Below are positions 24,795 through 32,428 of a DNA stretch of 64,000 bases, piece by piece. The DNA comes from Mucilaginibacter tolerans (lineage in GTDB: Bacteria; Bacteroidota; Bacteroidia; Sphingobacteriales; Sphingobacteriaceae), in the NCBI RefSeq assembly GCF_030519375.1, contig NZ_JAUMKB010000006.1, positions 1 through 64,000 of the forward strand, written 5' to 3'. Position 1 is the stretch's first letter. Every line of letters begins with the position of its first letter. The notes beneath the pieces are model-generated. The model was not told where the DNA came from. It did no database searches and saw only the letters and a program-made list of their open reading frames with translations. A program made the position numbers and the translations under genes.

Positions 24795-24824
24795 TTCCGA
24801 CTTCCGACTTCAACAGTACCTTTG
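24795..24824 (+). promoter_or_regulatory. csaA promoter next to a TTCCGAC repeat; possible leaderless start
   Basis: TACCTTTG (24817-24824) matches the -7 element and ends 4 nt before the ATG of csaA. The -33 region falls in the tandem repeat TTCCGACTTCCGACTT (24795-24810), which gives TTT/TTC rather than the consensus TTTG. Confidence 0.55.
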
Positions 24825-24828
24825 CCTT

Positions 24829-25164
24829 ATGGAAACTATCACCTGGCACGATTTTGAGAAAGTAGAGCTACGCGTCGGCACGATACTCGAAGTAATTGAT
24901 TTTCCCGAAGCACGTAAACCAGCATTTAAAGTAAAGGCTGATTTCGGCCCTTTTGGTATAAAATGGTCGAGTGCACAAATCACCAAACATTATACAAAAG
25001 AGCAACTGGCGGGACAGCAGATTGTTGGCGTGATCAATTTTCCTAAAAAACAGATTGCTACTTTTATGTCCGAGTTCCTGGTTACCGGCTTTGCTGATGA
25101 AAATGGAGACATCGTTTTAACCGCCGTTAAGCACCCGGTGCCAAATGGCAGTAAATTAATATAA
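24829..25164 (+). CDS. csaA: CsaA-type tRNA-binding/chaperone-like protein
   Basis: 111 residues forming one OB fold of the tRNA-binding (Trbp111/CsaA) type. The signature KVELRVGTILEVIDFPEARK leads, followed by KVKADFGPFGIKWSSAQIT, QIVGVINFPKKQI and the end VKHPVPNGSKL. In Bacillus CsaA was linked to protein export, and related domains bind tRNA in trans. It overlaps tadA by one base (TAATG), so the two are translationally coupled, which favours a tRNA-related role. Confidence 0.87.
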   Translation: METITWHDFEKVELRVGTILEVIDFPEARKPAFKVKADFGPFGIKWSSAQITKHYTKEQLAGQQIVGVINFPKKQIATFMSEFLVTGFADENGDIVLTAVKHPVPNGSKLI

Positions 25165-25640
25165 TGCGTTATTATACATTTGACAAAGAAGAACCCGCTA
25201 TATCGCCTGATGATTTTTTCATGAACGAGGCGTTAAAAGAGGCTAAACTGGCCCTGGCTGAAGACGAGATCCCCATAGGTGCGGTTGTGGTTTGTAATGG
25301 AAAGATAATAGGTCGGGGGCATAACCTTACCGAACGGTTAAATGATGTTTCTGCCCATGCCGAAATGCAGGCACTTACTGCGGCAGCTAACTTTTTAGGA
25401 GGCAAATACCTGCGCGATTGTACGCTTTATGTAACTCTTGAGCCCTGCGTAATGTGCGCAGGTGCCTGTTATTGGTTTCAGCTGAGCAGGATCGTTTTCG
25501 GAGCCTACGATACCCGAATGGGGTTCGGGCGATTGAACCAGAAAGTAACCCACCCAAAAACGTTGATCACGGGCGGAATCCGAGAAAATGAATGTGCAGA
25601 ATTGGTGCGGTCCTTCTTTAAAAGCAAGCGGGCCAAATAG
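25164..25640 (+). CDS. tadA: tRNA adenosine deaminase-like nucleoside deaminase
   Basis: 158 residues of the cytidine/deoxycytidylate deaminase fold. The zinc site is His65-Ala-Glu67 (SAHAEMQAL) plus EPCVMCAGAC with Cys95 and Cys98. The N-terminal FFMNEALKEAKLALAEDEIP then IGAVVV is typical of TadA, which converts A34 to inosine in tRNA-Arg. A guanine deaminase role cannot be fully excluded but length and motifs favour TadA. Coupled with csaA. Confidence 0.85.
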   Translation: MRYYTFDKEEPAISPDDFFMNEALKEAKLALAEDEIPIGAVVVCNGKIIGRGHNLTERLNDVSAHAEMQALTAAANFLGGKYLRDCTLYVTLEPCVMCAGACYWFQLSRIVFGAYDTRMGFGRLNQKVTHPKTLITGGIRENECAELVRSFFKSKRAK

Positions 25641-25696
25641 CCAAAACTCAACCTAAAATTGACAATATTTTAGAACAATTATCATCCTTATACCTT

Positions 25697-25704
25697 TATA
25701 TTTG
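25697..25704 (+). promoter_or_regulatory. -7 element of the superoxide dismutase promoter
   Basis: TATATTTG matches TAnnTTTG and lies 36 bp before the ATG of the superoxide dismutase gene. The -33 is weak. Confidence 0.55.
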
Positions 25705-25740
25705 TACCTCAACGAACGTTAACCTTTAAAATAAAACATT

Positions 25741-26352
25741 ATGGCATTCACACTACCGGCATTGGCCTATGCAACTGATGCACTGGAACCTCACATTGAC
25801 AAAATGACAATGGAGATCCACCATGGAAAACACCACCAGGCTTATGTTACCAATTTGAACAAGGCACTTGAAGGAAAGCCCGAAGCAAACAGCAGTATCG
25901 ACGATATCATCAAAAACATTTCAAAATTCCCGCCGGCGGTACGCAACAATGGCGGTGGTCACTACAATCACAGCTTATTCTGGACCTGGTTGTCACCAAG
26001 CGGCGGCGGCGAGCCTGCAGGCGCTCTGGGCGATGCTATAAAAAGCACTTTCGGTTCATTTGCCGATTTCAAAACTAAACTATCTGAGGCTGGTGCTACC
26101 CGTTTCGGTTCAGGTTGGGCGTGGTTGATCGTTACTGCTGATAAAAAGTTAGCTATCACATCAACTCCTAACCAGGACAACCCGTTAATGGATATTGCAG
26201 AGGTAAAAGGCACCCCGATCTTAGGTATCGACGTTTGGGAGCATGCTTACTACCTGAAATATCAGAACCGCCGTCCTGATTACTTAGCTGCTATCTGGAA
26301 CGTGATCAACTGGAACCACGTATCTGAACTGTACACTAAAGCTATCGGTTAA
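25741..26352 (+). CDS. Superoxide dismutase, Fe/Mn family
   Basis: 203 residues with the four metal ligands of the family: His27 ([12 protein letters not shown]), His76 ([10 protein letters not shown]), Asp163 and His167 ([19 protein letters not shown]). It turns superoxide into peroxide and oxygen in the cytosol. There is no signal peptide. The metal (Mn, Fe or both) cannot be fixed from these ligands; GGHYNHS and the Gly-rich loop resemble the Mn/cambialistic forms of Bacteroidota. It is a single gene with its own promoter and terminator. Confidence 0.94.
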   Translation: MAFTLPALAYATDALEPHIDKMTMEIHHGKHHQAYVTNLNKALEGKPEANSSIDDIIKNISKFPPAVRNNGGGHYNHSLFWTWLSPSGGGEPAGALGDAIKSTFGSFADFKTKLSEAGATRFGSGWAWLIVTADKKLAITSTPNQDNPLMDIAEVKGTPILGIDVWEHAYYLKYQNRRPDYLAAIWNVINWNHVSELYTKAIG

Positions 26353-26374
26353 TTCCGGGCATTAAATAAATTTG

Positions 26375-26404
26375 AACGGCAGGATGATTATTCTGCCGTT
26401 TTTT
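26375..26404 (+). terminator. Intrinsic terminator of the superoxide dismutase gene
   Basis: AACGGCAG (26375-26382) pairs with CTGCCGTT (26393-26400), followed by a run of T. It starts 22 bp after the stop codon and ends before the start of the next gene. Confidence 0.87.
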
Positions 26405-26425
26405 GTTCACCCTAATTTTATTCCT

Positions 26426-27421
26426 ATGAAAGCCGTAGTCCTTGAAGCCGCTGATAAGCCGCTCGTATATAAAGAGGTTGATACACCAAAACTGGCAGCC
26501 GACGAAGTTTTGGTGCAAATAAAAGCTGCTGCCCTTAACCGCCGCGATTACTGGATCACCGTAGGAAAATATGCAGGTATAAAATACCCGTCGATATTAG
26601 GGTCTGACGGATCGGGTGTTGTAGCGCAGATCGGAGACGATGTTGACAAATCCTGGATGAAGCAGGAAGCAATCATTAACCCCTGCCATAACTGGGGACC
26701 AAATGCCGATTATCAGAACCGTGATTTTACTATACTGGGTCTCCCTGAGAATGGCACCTTTGCTGAATATGTGAAAGTAAAAGCTGAATATTTATATCAT
26801 AAACCCGCGCATCTTAACTGGGAACAAGCTGCCGCATTGCCACTTGCAGGATTGACCACATACCGGGCCTTATTCACCAAAGGGCAGGCAAAAAAGAGCG
26901 ATACCGTATTGATAACAGGAATTGGAGGTGGCACAGGCACTTTCGCGCTGCAGTGGGCTCTGGCAGCAGGCTGCAGAGTCCTTGTCACTTCCGGATCAGG
27001 CGAGAAAATACAACGTGCGAAAGAACTGGGGGCATCTGCTGGAGTATGCTATAAAGCGCAGGACTGGGCGCAGGAATTGCAGCATTTCTCTGGTGGCTTT
27101 GACGTCATCATCGACAGCGCTTTGGGAAATGGTTTTGAGAAATTATTGGATTTAGCCAAGCCAGGAGGTCGTATTGTATTTTTCGGAGGAACAGCCGGAA
27201 ATATTCCACCATTGAATGGCCGTAAAATATTTTGGAAACAGTTACAAATTTTAGGTACTACTATGGGTTCGCCGGATGATTTTAAGTGGATGGTTGACCT
27301 GGTTAACAAACACAAGATCGTACCAGTGATTGACGAGATATTTCCGTTGGCCAGCGCTCAAAAGGCAATTGACAAGATGGAAAATTCGTCTCAGTTTGGT
27401 AAATTGGTGTTGACTGTTTGA
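26426..27421 (+). CDS. Zinc-binding-type alcohol dehydrogenase/quinone oxidoreductase-like protein
   Basis: 331 residues from the ATG at 26426 (MKAVVLEAADKPLVY). An earlier TTG in frame lies inside the superoxide dismutase terminator and is rejected. The medium-chain reductase layout is clear: an N-terminal GroES-like part with SILGSDGSGVVAQIG and PCHNWGPN, and the NADPH-binding part VLITGIGGGTGTFALQWALA followed by a Rossmann fold. The structural zinc cysteines are mostly absent, as in quinone oxidoreductases. The substrate is unknown. Confidence 0.82.
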   Translation: MKAVVLEAADKPLVYKEVDTPKLAADEVLVQIKAAALNRRDYWITVGKYAGIKYPSILGSDGSGVVAQIGDDVDKSWMKQEAIINPCHNWGPNADYQNRDFTILGLPENGTFAEYVKVKAEYLYHKPAHLNWEQAAALPLAGLTTYRALFTKGQAKKSDTVLITGIGGGTGTFALQWALAAGCRVLVTSGSGEKIQRAKELGASAGVCYKAQDWAQELQHFSGGFDVIIDSALGNGFEKLLDLAKPGGRIVFFGGTAGNIPPLNGRKIFWKQLQILGTTMGSPDDFKWMVDLVNKHKIVPVIDEIFPLASAQKAIDKMENSSQFGKLVLTV

Positions 27422-27482
27422 ATCAATAATTAGTGCCTGGATTACCCCACAGGTATCAAATGCCTACAGGATAACCAGGACT

Positions 27483-28649
27483 TTAATTTGTTGCCAGTCG
27501 TGCGTGTGTTTTGTGATGAGCGATTTCCTTTAGTTTGGTGTTCTTTTTTGGTTTCTTACGTTTCCTTGTCCATATGATAAAGCCTGTTATGGGTAAGCTC
27601 GCACAAACCAGGCTTGCTAAAAAAGCAATGATCTTTCCCGGCAAGCCTAATATCTGCCCAACATGAATGTCGTAATTCATGTCATTTATTTTCATGCCAC
27701 TGCTCTTTGGGGAATGTGGTAGTTGCTTTAATAATTTTCCGGAATAGTGATCAAAATAATATTGGTCGCTTTTATAGAAATGAAGACTTTTGGCATAAGC
27801 AGTCACTCCTATTGACTCCTTTTTTCCTACCGGATCATAAATTAAAAACATTTGTGCCTGCGGCGAATGACGCTGCGCCTCGTCAAAAGCAATATCGGTC
27901 GGACTCCCAGTTTTGTTTGGTAACATCATCGTTGTATCCGATACAGGGATAGTTTTTTCATCGGGGTGAGGATTGCCCAGATTGGCTGCTTTATAAATAC
28001 CGTGTTGTACCCATTCAAATGCAATGGATAAGCCGGTTATGGCTAAAATGATTGCAATACTTGTTGCATAAAAACCAAGTACATTATGGAGGTCATAATT
28101 AACCCTTCTCCAGCGACCGTTCCATTTTATGGTAAAGCTGCGCTTGCGGTCACTTTTACGATTGGGCCACCAAAGAATGATTCCCGTGATCATCAAGGCA
28201 AGAAATATTAAAACGGATATACCCACTACCATCACCCCAATTTTTGGCGGCAGCAGCAGGTATAAATGGATATATTCTACCACCACAAAAAAATTAGACT
28301 GCAATGATTCCGAGTGAAGTTTCTTTCCATTGTATGGATTGACATAAATATATTTCAGGCCTTCTTTACCCAGGTTGGCAATTACCACCGCCGGGCGATC
28401 TTTTCCATAATAGTAAATGTAATTGGCAGTAGCTTTCGGATGATCTTGGAGTGCTATATTTTTTATTACGGAAGGTACGAGATAATCCTTTTGCTGCACT
28501 TCTACCTTACGATAGCTATAAATAGCATCTTGAATCTCATCCTGGAAACAAAAAATACAGCCTGTAATGCTCACAACAAACACTACCAGCCCGGATATAA
28601 ACCCAAGCCAGCGATGTACAAATAGTATAGTTTTCTTGAAGCTCTTCAC
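27483..28649 (-). CDS. PepSY-associated transmembrane protein (iron-regulated type), GTG start
   Basis: 388 residues with four membrane helices and PepSY domains. The N-terminal HRWLGFISGLVVFVVSITG and the central LIFLALMITGIILWWPNRK are typical of the family, as is VNYDLHNVLGFYATSIAIIL. Such proteins sit in the inner membrane beside siderophore receptors and are thought to reduce or release iron from imported siderophores. Its GTG start shares the G of the receptor stop codon TAG (TAGTG), so the pair is translationally coupled. Confidence 0.85.
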   Translation of the reverse strand: MKSFKKTILFVHRWLGFISGLVVFVVSITGCIFCFQDEIQDAIYSYRKVEVQQKDYLVPSVIKNIALQDHPKATANYIYYYGKDRPAVVIANLGKEGLKYIYVNPYNGKKLHSESLQSNFFVVVEYIHLYLLLPPKIGVMVVGISVLIFLALMITGIILWWPNRKSDRKRSFTIKWNGRWRRVNYDLHNVLGFYATSIAIILAITGLSIAFEWVQHGIYKAANLGNPHPDEKTIPVSDTTMMLPNKTGSPTDIAFDEAQRHSPQAQMFLIYDPVGKKESIGVTAYAKSLHFYKSDQYYFDHYSGKLLKQLPHSPKSSGMKINDMNYDIHVGQILGLPGKIIAFLASLVCASLPITGFIIWTRKRKKPKKNTKLKEIAHHKTHARLATN

Positions 28650-31084
28650 TAAAACTTATAAGTTAAGCTAAGCACTAATTGTCTCAGCATTTGCGGATTA
28701 ATCGTTGTATATCCTATCCAATATTCCTTGTTGGTAAGATTGTTTACAGCGAAATTGATGCGATATTTTGGCTGTTCGTAAAATGCTGTAGCATTGAAAA
28801 CTGTATATGACGGCAGGATAAATACTCCCTGCGATGCACTGTTGATGATCTTATTATCGCTGGCATAATTACCGCCAAAACCAAAGCCCAAACCTTTTAA
28901 AGAAGTTTCAGGCAAACGATAACTGGCATAAAAGTTAGCAGTATAAGGTGAAGCTGCGGTAGCAGGTCTTCTCCCTATAACATCTGCATCAGCCTGGGTA
29001 TATTTTGAATCATTGTATGAAAATCCTCCAATGATATTCAAACCTTTGGCCGGGTTGGCTATTACTTCCGCCTCAATTCCACGGCTCAGTTGGGTTCCAT
29101 CCTGTATCTGGGCATATTGTGCGGTATTTGTATTATCATAGCGAAGCACATTGGTTAACTGTATATCGTAGTAGCTTAGGGTGCTGCTAAGTTTGCCATC
29201 AAACAGATCCAGTTTTATACCGCCTTCAAACTGGCGGGCATTTTGCACTTTTGCGATTTGGGTAACAAAATTATTTGAATTGTTATCCCAGGCAGTGTAA
29301 GCCCCCGGATTGATGAAACCATTCTGATAGTTGGCAAATAGTGATACCTGCTTTTCAACTACCTGGTAAATCAAACCAAATTTTGGTGACAATGCAGTTT
29401 GGGAATAAGGCGCTGTTATGGCACCACCAATGTTCGATCCTTTGTTTTCAAAATGATCCACGCGTAAGGCTGCCAATGCCAGTAACTGATCAGTAATGTT
29501 CAGTTCATCGGCTGCATAGGCGCTATAGGTGTCTTTTTTAAATATATCAGGATAATTGAATAGAATACCACCCTGAGTATTATAAATAGCCTGTAAGTTC
29601 TGGTAATTGAAATTGCCATACGCATTCTTTCCAAGCGTAGTTGCTATGTTATCAAAATACCCTCCGAAGAAAAGCTGATTGGAGTTCTGATGCAGATAAT
29701 CCAGGCCACCTACAAAGCGGTTACGCATATTGTCGATCTTAAAATCGCCATTAAAGTTCTGTTGTACTTCCAATATGCTGTAGGTACTGTTTTTGGTCGA
29801 TTGGTCGTTTCTAGATATGGTGTCTCTCGCTAATAGGTAGAAGTAGGGATAGAAGCCATTTGAAAAACTAGAACTGTAGCTAAAATCAGTCTGGGAGGTC
29901 CATTTATCGCTGATCTTGTAATTTACACGGGCATAATAGTTATTGCTATGGGTGTTTTGGTTGAGGTTATCGTTGGAATAGGTCTGCCGATAGTCTAAAT
30001 CCAATCCGTCTGCACGATTGGTCCCCAGCGAGGAGACGTTGGTTCCCGGGAAGAAGAAAATGGGCTTACCTGAATTTTTGCCATAATTCAGCTCGGCATC
30101 AAATGAGATCGATAGATTATCGTTCACCTTGTACAGCAAACTCGGGTCAATAACCGCGCTTTGACTAAAGCCATTGTTCTGGAAACTTCCCTGGTAGTTT
30201 ACAGCAGCATTCAGACGGAACATTAGTTTCTTCGACCGATCAAGGGGGGTATTAATATCGGCACTCAGGCGGTTAAGGTCATAGCTGCCAACAGTATAGG
30301 TTACGCTGCCACCAAAATTATCATAAGGTTGTTTCGTGATACGATTGATAGCGCCACCGAATGAAGTTAGCGTACTGCCAAATAAGGTCGCCGACGGGCC
30401 TTTTAACACCTCAATACGGTCGATATTTACAGCATCTGTAGTATTTGTCTGCAAACCGGCCAATCCATTTCTAAGGGTGCTTTGCAGTATAAAACCACGT
30501 GAGTTATAATAACTCCCGCCATCACCACTACGACCAGTTGCATTCCACATGGTTTGCAAACCAGGGGCATTTTTCAGTGCATCATCCACTGTAAGTACCT
30601 GCTGCTCTGTAAGCAGACTGCCGGTGATGGTATTATAAACCTGCGGGTTTTCAAGATTATCCAATGGCATTTTGGCCACATCATTGCTTCTTTTCTTTGA
30701 AAATTTATTGGTTTTGTTACCCGTAATACTTACACCAGAGAGGGCGTTGGTATTAAGATGAAGAATGATCATCGGCACATCAACTGGTTTACCCTCCTTA
30801 ACCACAATAGCCGTTTCCAGGGTTTTGAATCCGGTAAAGGATATAATAAGTGTGTAATTCCCGGCCGGAGCCCTGAACAGGAATTCGCCGTCTTCATCGG
30901 TAATGGTACCATATTTAGTTCCCTTTAGAGTAACTGATACATTTTCGACAGGTTTATTGTCCTCTGTTAATACTTTACCGCGAATAGAGCCGCGCGGATT
31001 ATCGGTATCGGTAGCCCGGCTCACAATGGGCAGCAGGCAGATCAATAAGGGGATAAGATGTTTTAGCGATAGGATTTGTTTCAT
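28649..31084 (-). CDS. TonB-dependent siderophore receptor
   Basis: 811 residues: signal peptide (1-24), a carboxypeptidase-regulatory-like beta domain (about 32-115, GSIRGKVLTEDNKPVENVSV, EDGEFLFRAPAG), a plug (about 140-260, VDDALKNAPGLQTMWNATGR, IEVLKGPSATLFG) and a 22-strand barrel ending in LSLTYKF. It imports ferric siderophores across the outer membrane using TonB energy. It is the first gene of a two-gene unit with the PepSY protein. Two Fur-like operators flank its promoter (31088-31170), which supports iron control. Confidence 0.9.
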   Translation of the reverse strand: MKQILSLKHLIPLLICLLPIVSRATDTDNPRGSIRGKVLTEDNKPVENVSVTLKGTKYGTITDEDGEFLFRAPAGNYTLIISFTGFKTLETAIVVKEGKPVDVPMIILHLNTNALSGVSITGNKTNKFSKKRSNDVAKMPLDNLENPQVYNTITGSLLTEQQVLTVDDALKNAPGLQTMWNATGRSGDGGSYYNSRGFILQSTLRNGLAGLQTNTTDAVNIDRIEVLKGPSATLFGSTLTSFGGAINRITKQPYDNFGGSVTYTVGSYDLNRLSADINTPLDRSKKLMFRLNAAVNYQGSFQNNGFSQSAVIDPSLLYKVNDNLSISFDAELNYGKNSGKPIFFFPGTNVSSLGTNRADGLDLDYRQTYSNDNLNQNTHSNNYYARVNYKISDKWTSQTDFSYSSSFSNGFYPYFYLLARDTISRNDQSTKNSTYSILEVQQNFNGDFKIDNMRNRFVGGLDYLHQNSNQLFFGGYFDNIATTLGKNAYGNFNYQNLQAIYNTQGGILFNYPDIFKKDTYSAYAADELNITDQLLALAALRVDHFENKGSNIGGAITAPYSQTALSPKFGLIYQVVEKQVSLFANYQNGFINPGAYTAWDNNSNNFVTQIAKVQNARQFEGGIKLDLFDGKLSSTLSYYDIQLTNVLRYDNTNTAQYAQIQDGTQLSRGIEAEVIANPAKGLNIIGGFSYNDSKYTQADADVIGRRPATAASPYTANFYASYRLPETSLKGLGFGFGGNYASDNKIINSASQGVFILPSYTVFNATAFYEQPKYRINFAVNNLTNKEYWIGYTTINPQMLRQLVLSLTYKF

Positions 31085-31087
31085 TTT

Positions 31088-31110
31088 TTATTTAGACTAA
31101 TTATAAATAA
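31088..31110. promoter_or_regulatory. Fur-like operator 2 (imperfect palindrome)
   Basis: A 23-bp 11-1-11 palindrome with two mismatches (left arm TTATTTAGACT, right arm ATTATAAATAA). It overlaps the expected transcription start and the leader of the receptor gene, 3 bp from its ATG. It is a second copy of the perfect palindrome exactly 60 bp away. Confidence 0.65.
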
Positions 31111-31115
31111 CGCCG

Positions 31116-31146
31116 CAAAACTAAACTCCAGGTTTTAATATTGCAA
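31116..31146 (-). promoter_or_regulatory. Promoter of the siderophore receptor operon
   Basis: On the minus strand TTG (31146-31144) and TAGTTTTG (31123-31116) are 20 bases apart, matching the Bacteroidota -33/-7 pattern. It lies exactly between the two operator palindromes. Confidence 0.75.
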
Positions 31147-31147
31147 G

Positions 31148-31170
31148 TTATTTAGAATAATTCTAAATAA
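31148..31170. promoter_or_regulatory. Fur-like operator 1 (perfect palindrome)
   Basis: A perfect 11-1-11 palindrome: TTATTTAGAAT, A, ATTCTAAATAA. It abuts the -33 element. The inner TAGAATnATTCTA is of the Fur/PerR operator class. Which regulator binds is inferred from the siderophore gene it controls. Confidence 0.72.
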
Positions 31171-31269
31171 TATTCTATAAAAGGGTGGCTTACAGGGTTG
31201 TTATTATGCGTAGAAAGAGAAATTAACCATTATACTAAATCCGAAATAGCAGATCTGACTTCTGGAGTC

Positions 31270-32205
31270 TTAGATTTCCATCACTTCTTTCTTCTTTTTG
31301 GTCTTCATTCGTTTGGGTACGAACTCCAGTATTTCATTCTTAAGTGCCTCGATCATCCGGCGTTTCAGGAAATTTTTTTGAATAACGATACTCACCTCAC
31401 GTGCAGGTTCGGGCGATTTGAAGTAGCGCACTTTATCCAGTTGCTTATCGCTCAGCTCAGCCAAAGCCAGTTCAGGTAAGATGGTAGCGCCGTTGTTCTG
31501 ATCCACCATTCGTTTCAAGGTCTCGACGCTGCCGGTATTATATTCAAAGTGAAGGAAGCCTTTGGTTGATTTGCGGCGTTGGCAAATGTTCAGTACTTGC
31601 TCGCGCATGCAATGACCCTCGTTCAACACCCATATCTCTTCCATGTCAATATCATCAGGGCTAATGTTTTTCTTTTTAGACAGTTTGCTATTTTTCGAGA
31701 CATAAGCCACAAAATTCTCGTAGAAAACAGGGATCTCGGTCAAAGCAGCCTCACGCAGCGGCGTCGAAAGAATACCGCAATCAAGCGTGCCAAGCTTTAG
31801 CTGTTGGATGATTTCTTCTGTGGTTTCCTCCCACACAATCAGTTTTACCTGAGGGTATTTTTGAATAAAGCCGCTAATGATCTTGGGTAGAATATAAGGT
31901 GATACCGTTGGAATTATACCTACCTTCAGTTCTCCGGATAATTCCTTCTGCCTGTCAGTAATAATTTCCCTGATCTTTTCACTTTCAGCAAGCAACACTC
32001 TGGCCTGCTCAATAATCTCGGTTCCTATCTCAGTAGGGGTTACCGGCTGTTTACTACGGTCGAATATTTTTACACCAAGTGTATCTTCCAACTTTTGCAC
32101 CTGCATGCTCAGTGTAGGCTGCGTAACAAAGCACTTTTCGGCAGCCACTACAAAACTCCGATAGGTATCAACTGCCACGATATATTCAAGCTGGGTAATA
32201 GTCAT
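31270..32205 (-). CDS. oxyR: OxyR-type LysR peroxide regulator
   Basis: 311 residues from MTITQLEYIVAV, the normal LysR start; an in-frame ATG 21 bp upstream is less likely. The helix-turn-helix spans about 15-50 (FVVAAEKCFVTQPTLSMQVQ). The effector domain has redox cysteines Cys199 and Cys208 (GHCMREQVLNIC), at the same numbers as in E. coli OxyR. Peroxide should form a disulfide between them and turn on antioxidant genes. The end is Lys-rich. It is 185 bp from the siderophore receptor gene and on the same strand. Confidence 0.92.
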   Translation of the reverse strand: MTITQLEYIVAVDTYRSFVVAAEKCFVTQPTLSMQVQKLEDTLGVKIFDRSKQPVTPTEIGTEIIEQARVLLAESEKIREIITDRQKELSGELKVGIIPTVSPYILPKIISGFIQKYPQVKLIVWEETTEEIIQQLKLGTLDCGILSTPLREAALTEIPVFYENFVAYVSKNSKLSKKKNISPDDIDMEEIWVLNEGHCMREQVLNICQRRKSTKGFLHFEYNTGSVETLKRMVDQNNGATILPELALAELSDKQLDKVRYFKSPEPAREVSIVIQKNFLKRRMIEALKNEILEFVPKRMKTKKKKEVMEI

Positions 32206-32220
32206 ATAGGTAGTATTAAG

Positions 32221-32248
32221 CACCAAGAATCAAGAGTCAGGAACCAAG
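32221..32248. repeat. Short degenerate repeats upstream of oxyR
   Basis: Units like ACCAAGAATCAAGAGTCAGG followed by AACCAAG, the reverse complement of the TTGATTCTTG type seen at 21100-21130. It lies 15-45 bp upstream of the oxyR ATG, where the promoter would be. No TAnnTTTG was found there. Confidence 0.5.
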
Positions 32249-32341
32249 CGTTTTATTACTGGCTCGAGGCATATAGATCAAATCTATTCAAATATAACAA
32301 AATAATTGATTTTTTCTATTCCGTCAATTGTACGCTAGTAA

Positions 32342-32372
32342 AAAGGTCAATAGCGTTGAACTATTGACCTTT
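32342..32372. terminator. Bidirectional terminator after glmS
   Basis: AAAGGTCAATAG (32342-32353) pairs perfectly with CTATTGACCTTT (32361-32372) around a 7-nt loop, with T-rich flanks on both strands. It ends glmS transcription, which runs leftwards. The 55 bp between it and the glmS stop include a CTCACTATTCACTGCC repeat remnant. Confidence 0.85.
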
Positions 32373-32428
32373 ATTTTTTCTGAAATTCTTCCAAGTTTGC
32401 CACTTCCTACTCACTATTCACTGCCTCG

